Shown: piece by piece, positions 38,053 to 46,264 of the stretch
Position numbering within the stretch: position 1 is the stretch's first letter
How the letters are laid out: every line of letters begins with the position of its first letter
NCBI RefSeq assembly: GCF_029868385.1
Contig: NZ_JARWNX010000047.1
Location: forward strand, 1-64,000
Direction: 5' to 3'
Origin: Nocardia cyriacigeorgica
GTDB lineage: Bacteria; Actinomycetota; Actinomycetes; Mycobacteriales; Mycobacteriaceae
Length of the DNA stretch: 64,000 nucleotides
Program-made: the position numbers and the translations under genes
Notes under the pieces: model-generated
The model's input: only the letters and a program-made list of their open reading frames with translations
Databases searched by the model: none
What the model was told of the DNA's origin: nothing

Positions 38053-39476
38053 TCGAGATCGACAGCGTCCGATGGAGTTACGCGGGCGGTGCCGCACCGA
38101 CTCTGGACGGCCTCGATCTGCATATCGCGCCGGGGGAGACGGTGGTGCTGTGCGGTGCGAGCGGATCGGGCAAGAGCACCGCGCTTCGCCTGATGAACGG
38201 GCTCATCCCGCATTTCCACACCGGCGTCCTCGACGGCGGCGTGCGCGTCGGCGGTCGGGATCTGGCCGAGCTGGCCCTGGACGAGATCGGCCGGTTCACC
38301 GGAACGGTCCTGCAACATCCACGCCGCCAGTTCTTCACCGATACCGCCGAACACGAAATCGCCTTCGCCCTGGAGAACTTCGGCACCGAACCGGCGCGGA
38401 TCCGCGAGCGGGTCGCCGCCCTCGTCGATCGCCATGATCTGGCCGACCTCACCGGACGCAGACTGCACGAGCTGTCCGGGGGACAGCAGCAGCGGGTGGC
38501 GGCCGCGGCGGCCGTCGGCCACCGGCCCGATGTGGTGCTCTTCGACGAACCGACCGCCAACCTGTCCACCGAGGCCGTCGCCCGGTTCACCGACACCCTT
38601 CGCCTACTGCGCGAGGCCGGTACCACCGTCGTCATCGCCGAACACCGTCTCGACTACCTGCGTGGTCTGACGGACCGCGTCGTCCTGCTCGCCGATGGGC
38701 GGGTGGCCGAAGAATGGGGTGGCGCGGAATTCGACGGACTCTCCGACGAGGTGCTCGCCGCGGCCGGTCTGCGGGTGCGATCCGTGCCCGCGGCGACCGT
38801 TCCCGCATACGCGCAGGGGCCGAGCGTCGCGGTCGCCGCCGAGTCGATGGTATCGCCGGACGAGTCGGGGGTCACCCTGCACGACCTGCGCTGTTTCCTC
38901 GGCGGTCGCCCGGTGCTCGATATCGGGTCGGCGCACTTGCCCGCGGGCGCGATCACGGCGATCACCGGCCCCAACGGCGCGGGTAAGACCACGTTGGCGC
39001 GCGTCCTGACCGGGTTACAACGGCACAGGGGGACGGTGTGCCTGGACGGGCGGCGCTGGCAGCGCCGGGACCGGCTGCGTGAATCGGCGATCGTGATGCA
39101 GGACGTCCAACGTCAGCTGTTCACCGACAGCGTCACCGCCGAACTGGCGCTCGGCTCGGCCCCCGGCACCACATCGCAGAACACGGACCTCCTGGCTGAG
39201 CTGGGACTCGCCGGGCTCGGTGACCGGCATCCGCTGGCTCTGTCCGGTGGACAGCAGCAGCGCCTGGTCATCTCGGCCGCTCGGGTCAGCGGGCGCCGGC
39301 TCGTGGTCTTCGACGAACCGAGTTCCGGCGTCGACGGCCGCCATCTGCGCTCGATCACCGCGGTCATGCGTGAACTCGCCGCCGCCGGGACGGTGGTGGT
39401 CGTGATCAGCCACGATGAACAGCTCCTCGCGCACGCGGCCGACCGTGATCTGCGCCTGCGCCCGCTCGGGAGCTGA
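38049..39476 (+). CDS. ECF transporter ATPase with two fused ABC domains
   Basis: The 475-residue protein carries two ABC ATPase domains in tandem. Domain 1: Walker A GASGSGKST near 40, signature LSGGQQQR, Walker B VVLFDEPTAN. Domain 2: Walker A GPNGAGKTT near 315, signature LSGGQQQR, Walker B LVVFDEPSSG. It is the fused EcfA1-EcfA2 type. The GTG start overlaps the T-component stop. It is the last gene of the transport operon, and with the S and T genes makes a complete ECF importer. Confidence 0.87.
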   Translation: MIEIDSVRWSYAGGAAPTLDGLDLHIAPGETVVLCGASGSGKSTALRLMNGLIPHFHTGVLDGGVRVGGRDLAELALDEIGRFTGTVLQHPRRQFFTDTAEHEIAFALENFGTEPARIRERVAALVDRHDLADLTGRRLHELSGGQQQRVAAAAAVGHRPDVVLFDEPTANLSTEAVARFTDTLRLLREAGTTVVIAEHRLDYLRGLTDRVVLLADGRVAEEWGGAEFDGLSDEVLAAAGLRVRSVPAATVPAYAQGPSVAVAAESMVSPDESGVTLHDLRCFLGGRPVLDIGSAHLPAGAITAITGPNGAGKTTLARVLTGLQRHRGTVCLDGRRWQRRDRLRESAIVMQDVQRQLFTDSVTAELALGSAPGTTSQNTDLLAELGLAGLGDRHPLALSGGQQQRLVISAARVSGRRLVVFDEPSSGVDGRHLRSITAVMRELAAAGTVVVVISHDEQLLAHAADRDLRLRPLGS

Positions 39477-39691
39477 GCCGATGGGTGCCTGACCCGCCTC
39501 GCTGCTCGGCCGCCACCGAGTCCGGTCAGCGGCGCATGACCGGCAGCTCATCGGACCACCGAATCATGCGCGAAAGGTCATGGTCGGTTGCGGAATTCGT
39601 CGTTGATCCCGGTGGCGGCGACCCGCGAGGGTGATAGACATCCGGATCTCATATCCGCGATATCTCTGTCCATTCCTGCGGGAGACACCAA

Positions 39692-40624
39692 ATGACTGTG
39701 GTTTTTCTGGCTTCGGCCCTGTTGATCGGAGGCCTGCTCGCCGTGCAAGCCTCGGTGAACTTGCAATTGAACAAAGCGGTGGGCACCCCCTACGGCGCCT
39801 CCACCCTGCAACTGGCGATCTCCGCCGTGCTCCTGGCTCTGGTGGCCGGAATCGCCGGTGGCTGGGGCGCATTGGGCACCGTCGGCGAAGTACTGGCGCA
39901 CGAGCCGTGGAAGCTGCTCGGCGGTATCGCCTCACCGATCTACATCACCAGCGCGATCCTGCTCTTTCCGCGGCTGGGCGCGCTGGCCTCGGTCGGACTG
40001 TTCGTCACCGGACAGATGTTCGCCTCCATCGTGCTCGATGTGGGCGGGCTGCTCGGTGTACAGCAGCGCGCCCTCGGGCCCGGCACCATCCTCGGCGCGC
40101 TCGCGGTACTGGCCGGAATCGTGGTCGTCATCCGCAGCCAGGGCGGCAAGGTGCAGTCCTCGACCGCCTCGCGCAGTGCGTGGATCGTGCTCGGCCTGGT
40201 CGCCGGTGCGGTCCTGCCGGTGCAGGGTGCGGTCAACGCTGCTCTGCGCGCGGAGTTCGACGATCCGATGGCGACCGGCATGTGGTCGTTCCTCGTGGCC
40301 ACCGCGACCATCGCCATCGTGCTGATCGCCCTGCTGGTCACCGGGCGGACGCCGCGCCCGCAGGTGGCGCCGCTGCGGACGGTGCCGTGGTGGGGCTGGC
40401 TCGGCGGTGTCGCGGCGGCAATCTACGTCACCGTCACCTTCACGGTGATCCCGCATATCGGCGCGGCGACGACGATCGCGCTCACCGTCACCGGTCAGCA
40501 GCTGGCCTCGGCGGCCATCGACCACCGCGGGTGGTTCCAGCTGCCCGCGAAACCGGTGACCACCGTCCGGCTCGGCGGACTCGTCGCCTTGATCACCGGG
40601 TGTGTTCTGGTGCAATTGGCCTGA
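39692..40624 (+). CDS. DMT-superfamily transporter, duplicated YdcZ (DUF606)
   Basis: The 310-residue membrane protein has about ten helices arranged as two related halves, each with a pattern like LLAVQASVNLQLNKAVGTP (first) and LPVQGAVNAALRAEF (second), typical of DUF606/YdcZ transporters. Start ATG 39692 follows GGGAGA. The 215 bases before it hold no gene and no Zur-like box, so it is probably a separate unit from the ECF cassette. Substrate unknown. Confidence 0.8.
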   Translation: MTVVFLASALLIGGLLAVQASVNLQLNKAVGTPYGASTLQLAISAVLLALVAGIAGGWGALGTVGEVLAHEPWKLLGGIASPIYITSAILLFPRLGALASVGLFVTGQMFASIVLDVGGLLGVQQRALGPGTILGALAVLAGIVVVIRSQGGKVQSSTASRSAWIVLGLVAGAVLPVQGAVNAALRAEFDDPMATGMWSFLVATATIAIVLIALLVTGRTPRPQVAPLRTVPWWGWLGGVAAAIYVTVTFTVIPHIGAATTIALTVTGQQLASAAIDHRGWFQLPAKPVTTVRLGGLVALITGCVLVQLA

Positions 40625-40661
40625 TAACCCGGCGGGTGGCGGACTCGGTACACTGCCTGGC

Positions 40662-41396
40662 ATGTCGGTGGTTTCGCCACAACCGCGGAATCCGGCGGCG
40701 GTCAGTGGCTATGAGGCTCGCTGGGAGCGGCACAACAGCGAGCGCCAGCTGACGATCCTGCGGGCCGCGGTCGAACTGCTCGAGGAGAGCCCGGCGGGCG
40801 CCGATATCGCGGTGCATCGCATCGCCAAGCGGGCCGGTGTCGCCAAATCGGTGGTGTATCGGCAGTTCAGCGGCCGCGAGGAACTGGACCGGCGGATCCG
40901 CTCATATCTGATCGATGATTTCGCCGCCCAGCTCGATGAGCAGCTCGATATGTCCACCGGCTCGGTGCGCGAGATCCTGACCCGCACCATCCGCGCGGTC
41001 GCGGATTGGATGTCGGATCATCCGCGCCTCACCGAGTTCGCCCGGACCGGACCGCCCTATGGCGGCGAGGACACCGTCGACGCCGTCGCCAGTCTGAAAC
41101 TGCGGATCGCGGCCAGGGGCAGTGAGCTGATCTCCGCGGTCGCGCAGCTGATGGGGACCGACGCCACCCCCTTCGACTCGGTCCCGTTCGCGGTGGTGAC
41201 CATGGTCGAAGGGGTGCTGTCCACCTGGGTCGCCGATACGGCGCCGGATCGTTCGCGGGGCCAAGTGGTCGACGAACTCGCCACCATCACCTGGTTCGTC
41301 CTCGACGGTGCAGCCCGCACCACCGGCATTCACGTCGACCCCGACCGCGAACTCGCCTCGGTACTGCGCGAATTCACCGGGCCCGCCGATAGTTAG
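40662..41396 (+). CDS. TetR-family transcriptional regulator
   Basis: The 244-residue protein has an N-terminal helix-turn-helix (RQLTILRAAVELL...VHRIAKRAGVAKSVVYRQFSG) and an all-helical ligand domain. It lies 38 bases downstream of the DMT gene and converges with the AurF-like oxygenase. The oxygenase promoter contains a 29-bp palindrome of TetR-operator size, making that gene a likely target; the fatty-acid or lipid ligand is speculation. Confidence 0.87.
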   Translation: MSVVSPQPRNPAAVSGYEARWERHNSERQLTILRAAVELLEESPAGADIAVHRIAKRAGVAKSVVYRQFSGREELDRRIRSYLIDDFAAQLDEQLDMSTGSVREILTRTIRAVADWMSDHPRLTEFARTGPPYGGEDTVDAVASLKLRIAARGSELISAVAQLMGTDATPFDSVPFAVVTMVEGVLSTWVADTAPDRSRGQVVDELATITWFVLDGAARTTGIHVDPDRELASVLREFTGPADS

Positions 41397-41406
41397 CTCC
41401 GAACTC

Positions 41407-41430
41407 GTGGCCCGCGCAGGCGCGGGCCAC
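41407..41430. terminator. Hairpin between convergent TetR and oxygenase genes
   Basis: GTGGCCCGCGC (41407-41417) pairs with GCGCGGGCCAC (41420-41430), leaving a minimal loop. There is no U-run, so it is a weak or factor-assisted terminator. Confidence 0.6.
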
Positions 41431-41437
41431 GCGTTGC

Positions 41438-42436
41438 TCAGGCGGCGTGGCGCACCCGGCGATCGGGTTCGCTGCGATAGCGCGCATGATCGCCACCGAT
41501 CCCCAGCGCGTTCCACAACCGTCGCGTGACCGGGTTCATCAGCCCGATCTCATCGGCGAGGGCGCGCATATCGCCGAAATATCCGGACAGGATCTTGCGT
41601 GACTGCGGGCTGCGCCAGAACGCTTCCTTGATCACCTCGCGCGGAATATCGAATTTCTCCGCGAACGACCGCGGTGGTGCGATGATCTCGCCCGCCAGCC
41701 AGCGCATGGCCAGTGGGAAGGCGATCGCGCAGACCTGGGTGCTCACCGGGTTCATCTTCGCGATATGCGCCTTGAGGAATTCACCGGCGAACGAGATGTG
41801 CCGCGCCTCTTCGGCGATATGGATCTCCATGGTGCGCAGCACCATCGGCGGCAGATTCGCGCCATCGCGGATCAGCGCCTTCTGGAAATGGTCGATCGGC
41901 TCCTCACCGCCGAGAATGCCGATGAACAGGATGACATGCGCGTAGCCGCCCGCCACACCGATGAACGGCGACAGCGCCTTGAAGACCGGCCGCATACCGG
42001 GCACATCCACACCGATCCGGTTGACCAGCTCCTGGAACATCTGGATGTGGTTGCACTCTTCGGTCATCTCGTGCAAGCAGTAACGGAACTCCGGCGACCC
42101 GTTGGGCAGCTTCATGATGTACTGCATCATTCCGCGGATCAGGATCGTCTCGAACGCGGCGCCGACCTTGATGGAATTGGCGACCCGCCATTTGCCGATC
42201 TCGATCTGCCGGTCCACCGACTGGTCCCGATACCACTGGGTGGCGCCGAGTGGATCGATCTCGGGGGACAGGATCCAGCGTGGGTCCTTCGGGTCCAGTG
42301 CCATTTCCGGCGAATCCCAGTCGATGTCCAGGTACGGGTCGAAGCGTCGGTTGACCGACCCTTCCGACAGCGTGTGCAGGGCATCGCGGTAGTCGTTGCC
42401 GACATTCTGGGTGAGCGGCACAGTCGACGGCGTCAT
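41438..42436 (-). CDS. AurF-like diiron oxygenase
   Basis: The 332-residue protein matches the p-aminobenzoate N-oxygenase (AurF)-like diiron family. Metal-ligand motifs are visible: E in GAAFETILIRG, EMTEECNHIQMF (ExxxH-type), and EIHIAEEARHISFAGEF (the second ExxxH). It is a soluble mu-oxo diiron protein widely found in Nocardia and Mycobacterium, where its substrate is generally unknown. It converges with the TetR gene and has a long inverted repeat 43 bases upstream of its start. Confidence 0.85.
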   Translation of the reverse strand: MTPSTVPLTQNVGNDYRDALHTLSEGSVNRRFDPYLDIDWDSPEMALDPKDPRWILSPEIDPLGATQWYRDQSVDRQIEIGKWRVANSIKVGAAFETILIRGMMQYIMKLPNGSPEFRYCLHEMTEECNHIQMFQELVNRIGVDVPGMRPVFKALSPFIGVAGGYAHVILFIGILGGEEPIDHFQKALIRDGANLPPMVLRTMEIHIAEEARHISFAGEFLKAHIAKMNPVSTQVCAIAFPLAMRWLAGEIIAPPRSFAEKFDIPREVIKEAFWRSPQSRKILSGYFGDMRALADEIGLMNPVTRRLWNALGIGGDHARYRSEPDRRVRHAA

Positions 42437-42478
42437 CGGAGTCTCCTCGTGCGTGTGGTGTAGATCTCGCTACCACCA

Positions 42479-42507
42479 ATTTACTGGGACTTTGCGTCTC
42501 AGTAAAT
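42479..42507. promoter_or_regulatory. 29-bp palindrome, probable TetR operator
   Basis: ATTTACTGGGAC (42479-42490), five-base centre, then GTCTCAGTAAAT (42496-42507): a 12-5-12 inverted repeat with one mismatch. Its size and dyad fit a TetR-family operator. It lies upstream of the diiron oxygenase. The neighbouring TetR regulator is the obvious candidate. Confidence 0.65.
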
Positions 42508-42564
42508 ACCGCATACAGCCCGGTATGAAATCGATCCCGTCGCCAGCGGTGAGAAGCGCGCTGA

Positions 42565-43239
42565 TCAGCGTGAATGCGCGAGCAGCGCGGTTCGGGGTTC
42601 GCCTTCGGCGGCCACGCGCCCGTCGCGCAGGTGAATGCAGTGGTCCGCGCGCAGGGCGTCGTCGAGGTCGTGCGTCGCGTGCACGACGGTCACTCCCGCG
42701 GCGCTGACCTCGGCGATCGAGCGGCCGATCTGTTCGCGGGCCTGCGCGTCGAGTCCGGTGGCGGGCTCATCGAGCAGCAATAGCTCCGATTCCTGGGCGA
42801 GGGCCTGTGCGAGCAGGGCGCGTTGGCGCTGTCCGCCGGAGAGGGTGTCGAGGCGGCGATGCGCCAGATCGGTGATCGCGAGCCGGTCCAGGCATTCGGT
42901 CACGATCGCGCGATCGCGGGCGGTGAGCCTGCGCCACGGGCCGCGGTGGGCCCAGCGCCCCATCGTCACCGTCTCGCGGACGGTGATCGGCAACGTGGCG
43001 GGCACGGCGCTCTGTTGTACGACCAGGGCGGGCCGGTGGTCGCCGCGTCCGGTGACGGTCCCGCCCAGCGGCCGCACCACCCCGGCCAGCACCGCGAGCA
43101 GCGTCGATTTGCCGGAGCCGTTGGGGCCGAGCAGGGCGGTGATCTTTCCCGCCGGAATGGTCGCGGTGACCTCGTGCAGCACCCGATTCCCGTGGTAGCC
43201 CGCGGTGAGTCCGGCCAGGTGGATATCCGGTGATTGCAT
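42565..43239 (-). CDS. aztA: Zinc ABC transporter ATPase AztA
   Basis: The 224-residue ABC ATPase has Walker A GPNGSGKST near residue 38, Q-loop VVQQSAVP, signature LSGGQRQR and Walker B LLLLDEPATG. It diverges from the permease and zinc-binding protein genes, with a Zur-like box in the ~60-base gap; this aztA/aztBCD arrangement and the partner AztC/AztD proteins support the assignment. It powers high-affinity Zn(II) uptake at the cytoplasmic membrane. Confidence 0.87.
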   Translation of the reverse strand: MQSPDIHLAGLTAGYHGNRVLHEVTATIPAGKITALLGPNGSGKSTLLAVLAGVVRPLGGTVTGRGDHRPALVVQQSAVPATLPITVRETVTMGRWAHRGPWRRLTARDRAIVTECLDRLAITDLAHRRLDTLSGGQRQRALLAQALAQESELLLLDEPATGLDAQAREQIGRSIAEVSAAGVTVVHATHDLDDALRADHCIHLRDGRVAAEGEPRTALLAHSR

Positions 43240-43267
43240 GATGCGACTCCCGTCACCTAACTTGTAA

Positions 43268-43282
43268 TGAAAATCGTTTCCA
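43268..43282. promoter_or_regulatory. Candidate Zur operator shared by aztA and aztBCD
   Basis: TGAAAATCGTTTCCA matches the Zur-type 7-1-7 pattern with a degenerate right arm. It lies between the divergent starts at 43239 and 43300, so one bound dimer could repress both. It also rules against the in-frame ATG at 43267 as the aztB start, since that codon would lie at the edge of the operator. Confidence 0.75.
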
Positions 43283-43299
43283 TTCTAGGGTGTCGCATC

Positions 43300-45294
43300 A
43301 TGGATTGGCTGTTCACCCCGTTCGAGGTGTCCTTCGTACAGCGGGCGCTCTGGGGCGGATTGCTGGTTTCGTGTCTGTGTGCCCTGGCCGGGACGTGGGT
43401 CGTGGTGCGCGGCATGGCCTTCCTGAGCGATGCCATGGCACATGGGATGCTGCCGGGAGTCGCGGTGGCCTCGCTGCTCGGCGGCAACCTGTTGCTCGGG
43501 GCGCTGGCAAGCTCGGCGGCGATGGCGGCGGGGGTGACCGTGCTGAGCCGGAATCGGCGGCTGTCGGCCGACACCGGTATCGGCCTGCTGTTCGTCGGGA
43601 TGCTGGCACTCGGGGTGATCATCGTGTCGCACTCGCAATCGTTCGCGGTGGATCTCACCGGATTCCTCTTCGGTGATGTCCTGGCCACGGGGGAGCGCGA
43701 CCTGGTGTTCCTGCTGGTCGCCTTACTGGTCGCGCTGGTGGTGACGGTGCTCGGGCATCGCGCCTTCCTCGCGCTCAGCTTCGACGCGCGTACCGCTCAC
43801 ACGCTCGGGTTGCGTCCGCGGCTGGCGCAGTTCGCGCTGACCGGTCTGCTCACCCTGGCGATCGTGGCGTCATTCCATATCGTGGGGACGCTGCTGGTGT
43901 TCGGTCTGCTCATCGCACCACCGGCCGCGGCGATGTTCTTCGCGCACCGGATTCCGATGGTGATGGCGTTGGCGGCCGCGTTCGGCTCGGCATCGACAGT
44001 CATCGGCCTGCTCATCTCGTGGCATGCCGGTACCGCGGCAGGGGCGACCATCGCGGCGACGGCGGTGGCGCTGTTCTTCGTATCGGCAGCGGTGGCGCGG
44101 TTGCGGGAGCGGATCGACCTGCGTGCCGCCACCCAGCCGGTGGCGGTGATCGCGCTGCTGTCGCTGGTCTTCCCGCTGATCGGATGCGGTGCAGAAACCG
44201 AATCCGCACCCACCGCACCGACGCCGCACGGCTATGTCGCCGGTGCGGAGGAAACGGCCGAGGCGCAGCCGAGACTTGTTGTCGCCGACCGCGCTTCCGG
44301 TGCCGTTCGGGTCGTGGATCTGATCACCGAAGAAGTGGTGGAACTCGATCCGGTCGAGGCCGTGACCGCGATAGCGGGCGACGGTCGCTACGCCTACCTC
44401 TCGGCATCGGGTTCGACGCGGGTGATCGACAGCGGCAGTTGGATGGTCGATCACGGCGATCACGTGCACTACTACCGGGCGTCCGCGCGGGACGTCGGTG
44501 CGCTCGATACACCCCCGATGACGGCGGCGTACAGCGATAAGACGGTCGTGACCGCCCTCGGCGAATCCGGGGCCACCCTGCTCGATCGCGCGACGCTCGA
44601 CAACGGATCGGTACGGGTGCTCGGCGATATCGCGGACGCGACCGCGGTGCCATATGCGGGCAGGTTGGTCGTCGCGTCGTCGTCGGGCCGGATCGAGGTG
44701 CGTTCCCGCGACGGCGCCGAGGTGACCGCACTGGACACACCCTGCGCTGATCCGCGTGGACAGGCCCGCACCCGCCGCGGCGTCGTGTTCGGTTGCGCCG
44801 ACGGCGCAGTCCTCGTCGCCGAGCAGGAGACGGGATTCGCCGCGACGAGGATCCCCCTCGCGGAAGGCATGGGCGCACCCGCGGGTGGGTTCTTCCATCG
44901 CCCCGGAAGCACGACGCTGGTCACGCGCTCGGGTGTCGATGGCGTCGGCGTCCTCGAGGTGAGCACCCGACGCTGGTCCCGGATCGATACCGGGCCGGTC
45001 ATCGCGACCACGACCGCGGGCGCGGGCACCGCCATCCTCGCCCTCACCGCCGACGGCATCCTGCACGGCTATGACCCGGCGACCGGTACCGAGACCGCCC
45101 GGACCAAGGTGCTGGCCGCGCCGGTCGCGGCAGATGCGGCCGTACCCGTGCTCGTGGTCGACGCCAACCGCGCCTATGTCAACGATCCGGCCGCCCGGGT
45201 CGTCCATGAGATCGACTACAACGACAATCTGCGAATCGCACGGACTTTCACCCTCGATATCGCACCGGACCTGATGGTGGAGACCGGCCGATGA
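43300..45294 (+). CDS. aztB: Zinc ABC permease AztB fused to an AztD-like lipoprotein domain
   Basis: The 664-residue product has two parts. Residues 1 to ~275 form a Mn/Zn-type ABC-3 permease of about eight helices (LSDAMAHGMLPGVAVA, HTLGLRPRLAQFALTG). Then a new hydrophobic segment, PVAVIALLSLVFPLIGC, has the form of a lipoprotein signal with Cys296 in a lipobox, followed by a seven-bladed-propeller-like domain similar to the metallochaperone AztD. That domain includes a His-rich loop DHGDHVHYY near residue 385 and a propeller segment GVVFGCADGAVLV. There is no stop or frameshift between the parts. Start ATG 43300 follows AGGG at the right distance. aztC starts in its stop codon. Confidence 0.85.
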   Translation: MDWLFTPFEVSFVQRALWGGLLVSCLCALAGTWVVVRGMAFLSDAMAHGMLPGVAVASLLGGNLLLGALASSAAMAAGVTVLSRNRRLSADTGIGLLFVGMLALGVIIVSHSQSFAVDLTGFLFGDVLATGERDLVFLLVALLVALVVTVLGHRAFLALSFDARTAHTLGLRPRLAQFALTGLLTLAIVASFHIVGTLLVFGLLIAPPAAAMFFAHRIPMVMALAAAFGSASTVIGLLISWHAGTAAGATIAATAVALFFVSAAVARLRERIDLRAATQPVAVIALLSLVFPLIGCGAETESAPTAPTPHGYVAGAEETAEAQPRLVVADRASGAVRVVDLITEEVVELDPVEAVTAIAGDGRYAYLSASGSTRVIDSGSWMVDHGDHVHYYRASARDVGALDTPPMTAAYSDKTVVTALGESGATLLDRATLDNGSVRVLGDIADATAVPYAGRLVVASSSGRIEVRSRDGAEVTALDTPCADPRGQARTRRGVVFGCADGAVLVAEQETGFAATRIPLAEGMGAPAGGFFHRPGSTTLVTRSGVDGVGVLEVSTRRWSRIDTGPVIATTTAGAGTAILALTADGILHGYDPATGTETARTKVLAAPVAADAAVPVLVVDANRAYVNDPAARVVHEIDYNDNLRIARTFTLDIAPDLMVETGR

Positions 45295-46205
45295 TCTCGT
45301 CCTTCCGGGTGCTCGTCACCCTGCTCGCCGCTCTGCTCACCCTCACCGGGTGCGCCGCCTCCGGCCCGGACCGGGGCGCGATCGTGGTCACCACCGACAT
45401 TCTCGGTGACATCACACAGGCGATCGTCGGTGACGCCGCACCGGTCACCGTGCTCATGCCGCGCGGGGCCGATCCGCACTCCTTCGCCGTCTCGGCCCAG
45501 CAGGCCGCGGGACTCGAACAGGCCGGACTGATCGTCGCCAACGGTCTCGGTCTCGAAGAAGGTGTGCTCCACAATGTCGAAGCCGCCGCCGACGCCGGAG
45601 TGGCGACGGTGTACGTCGGCGCCGAGATCGACCCGATCCGGTTCGGCTCGGGCGCCACCGCCGGACAACCCGACCCGCATTTCTGGACCGATCCGCAGCG
45701 GGTGCGGCGTGCGGTCGAAGTGATCAGGGACCGGGTCCTCGCGCAGGTGCCCGGTATCGATGCCGACACCGTCCGCGCGAACGCCGACCACTATCTGACC
45801 GAACTGGACGGGCTCGCCGCCTGGATGACCGAGCGGTTCGCCACCGTGCCCGTCGAACGACGCACACTCGTCACCAACCACCACGTCTTCGGCTATCTGG
45901 CACAGCGTTTCGGCTTCGAAGTCCTCGGTGCGGTGATCCCGAGCGGCACCACCCTCGCCTCACCCAGCCCCTCGGATCTGGCCGATCTGGCGGGCGCCAT
46001 CCGCGCCGCGAACGTGCCAGCCGTGTTCGCCGACTCGGCGCAACCGGACCGCCTCGCCCGCGTCCTCGCCGAACAGGCCGGTGTGCAGGTGCGGGTGGTC
46101 GGACTGTATTCGGAATCGCTCACGCCGCCCGGCCAGGGGGCGGGCACCTACCTGGAGATGATGCGGGCCAATACCGACGCCATCGTCACCGGACTGACCC
46201 GGTGA
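45291..46205 (+). CDS. aztC: Zinc-binding lipoprotein AztC (cluster A-I substrate-binding protein)
   Basis: The 304-residue protein is a TroA/ZnuA-fold metal receptor. A lipoprotein signal ends at the lipobox LTGC (Cys21). The expected zinc ligands are visible: His63 (ADPHSF), His130 (PDPHFW), His197/198 (TNHHVF) and an acidic residue at 248 (FADSA). It lacks the long His-rich loop of ZnuA, as AztC does. It receives Zn directly or from AztD and delivers it to AztB. Start overlaps the aztB stop. Confidence 0.9.
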   Translation: MISSFRVLVTLLAALLTLTGCAASGPDRGAIVVTTDILGDITQAIVGDAAPVTVLMPRGADPHSFAVSAQQAAGLEQAGLIVANGLGLEEGVLHNVEAAADAGVATVYVGAEIDPIRFGSGATAGQPDPHFWTDPQRVRRAVEVIRDRVLAQVPGIDADTVRANADHYLTELDGLAAWMTERFATVPVERRTLVTNHHVFGYLAQRFGFEVLGAVIPSGTTLASPSPSDLADLAGAIRAANVPAVFADSAQPDRLARVLAEQAGVQVRVVGLYSESLTPPGQGAGTYLEMMRANTDAIVTGLTR

Positions 46206-46264
46206 ACACAGACCTCGACGGTGCCTTCACACCGCGAACCCCGGCAGTACCAGAACGGAGCACA

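Noticed and set aside
43267..43299. ATG 43267 as the aztB start
   Set aside because: It would put the start codon at the edge of the Zur-like operator and add an N-terminus not found in permeases; ATG 43300 has a ribosome site.
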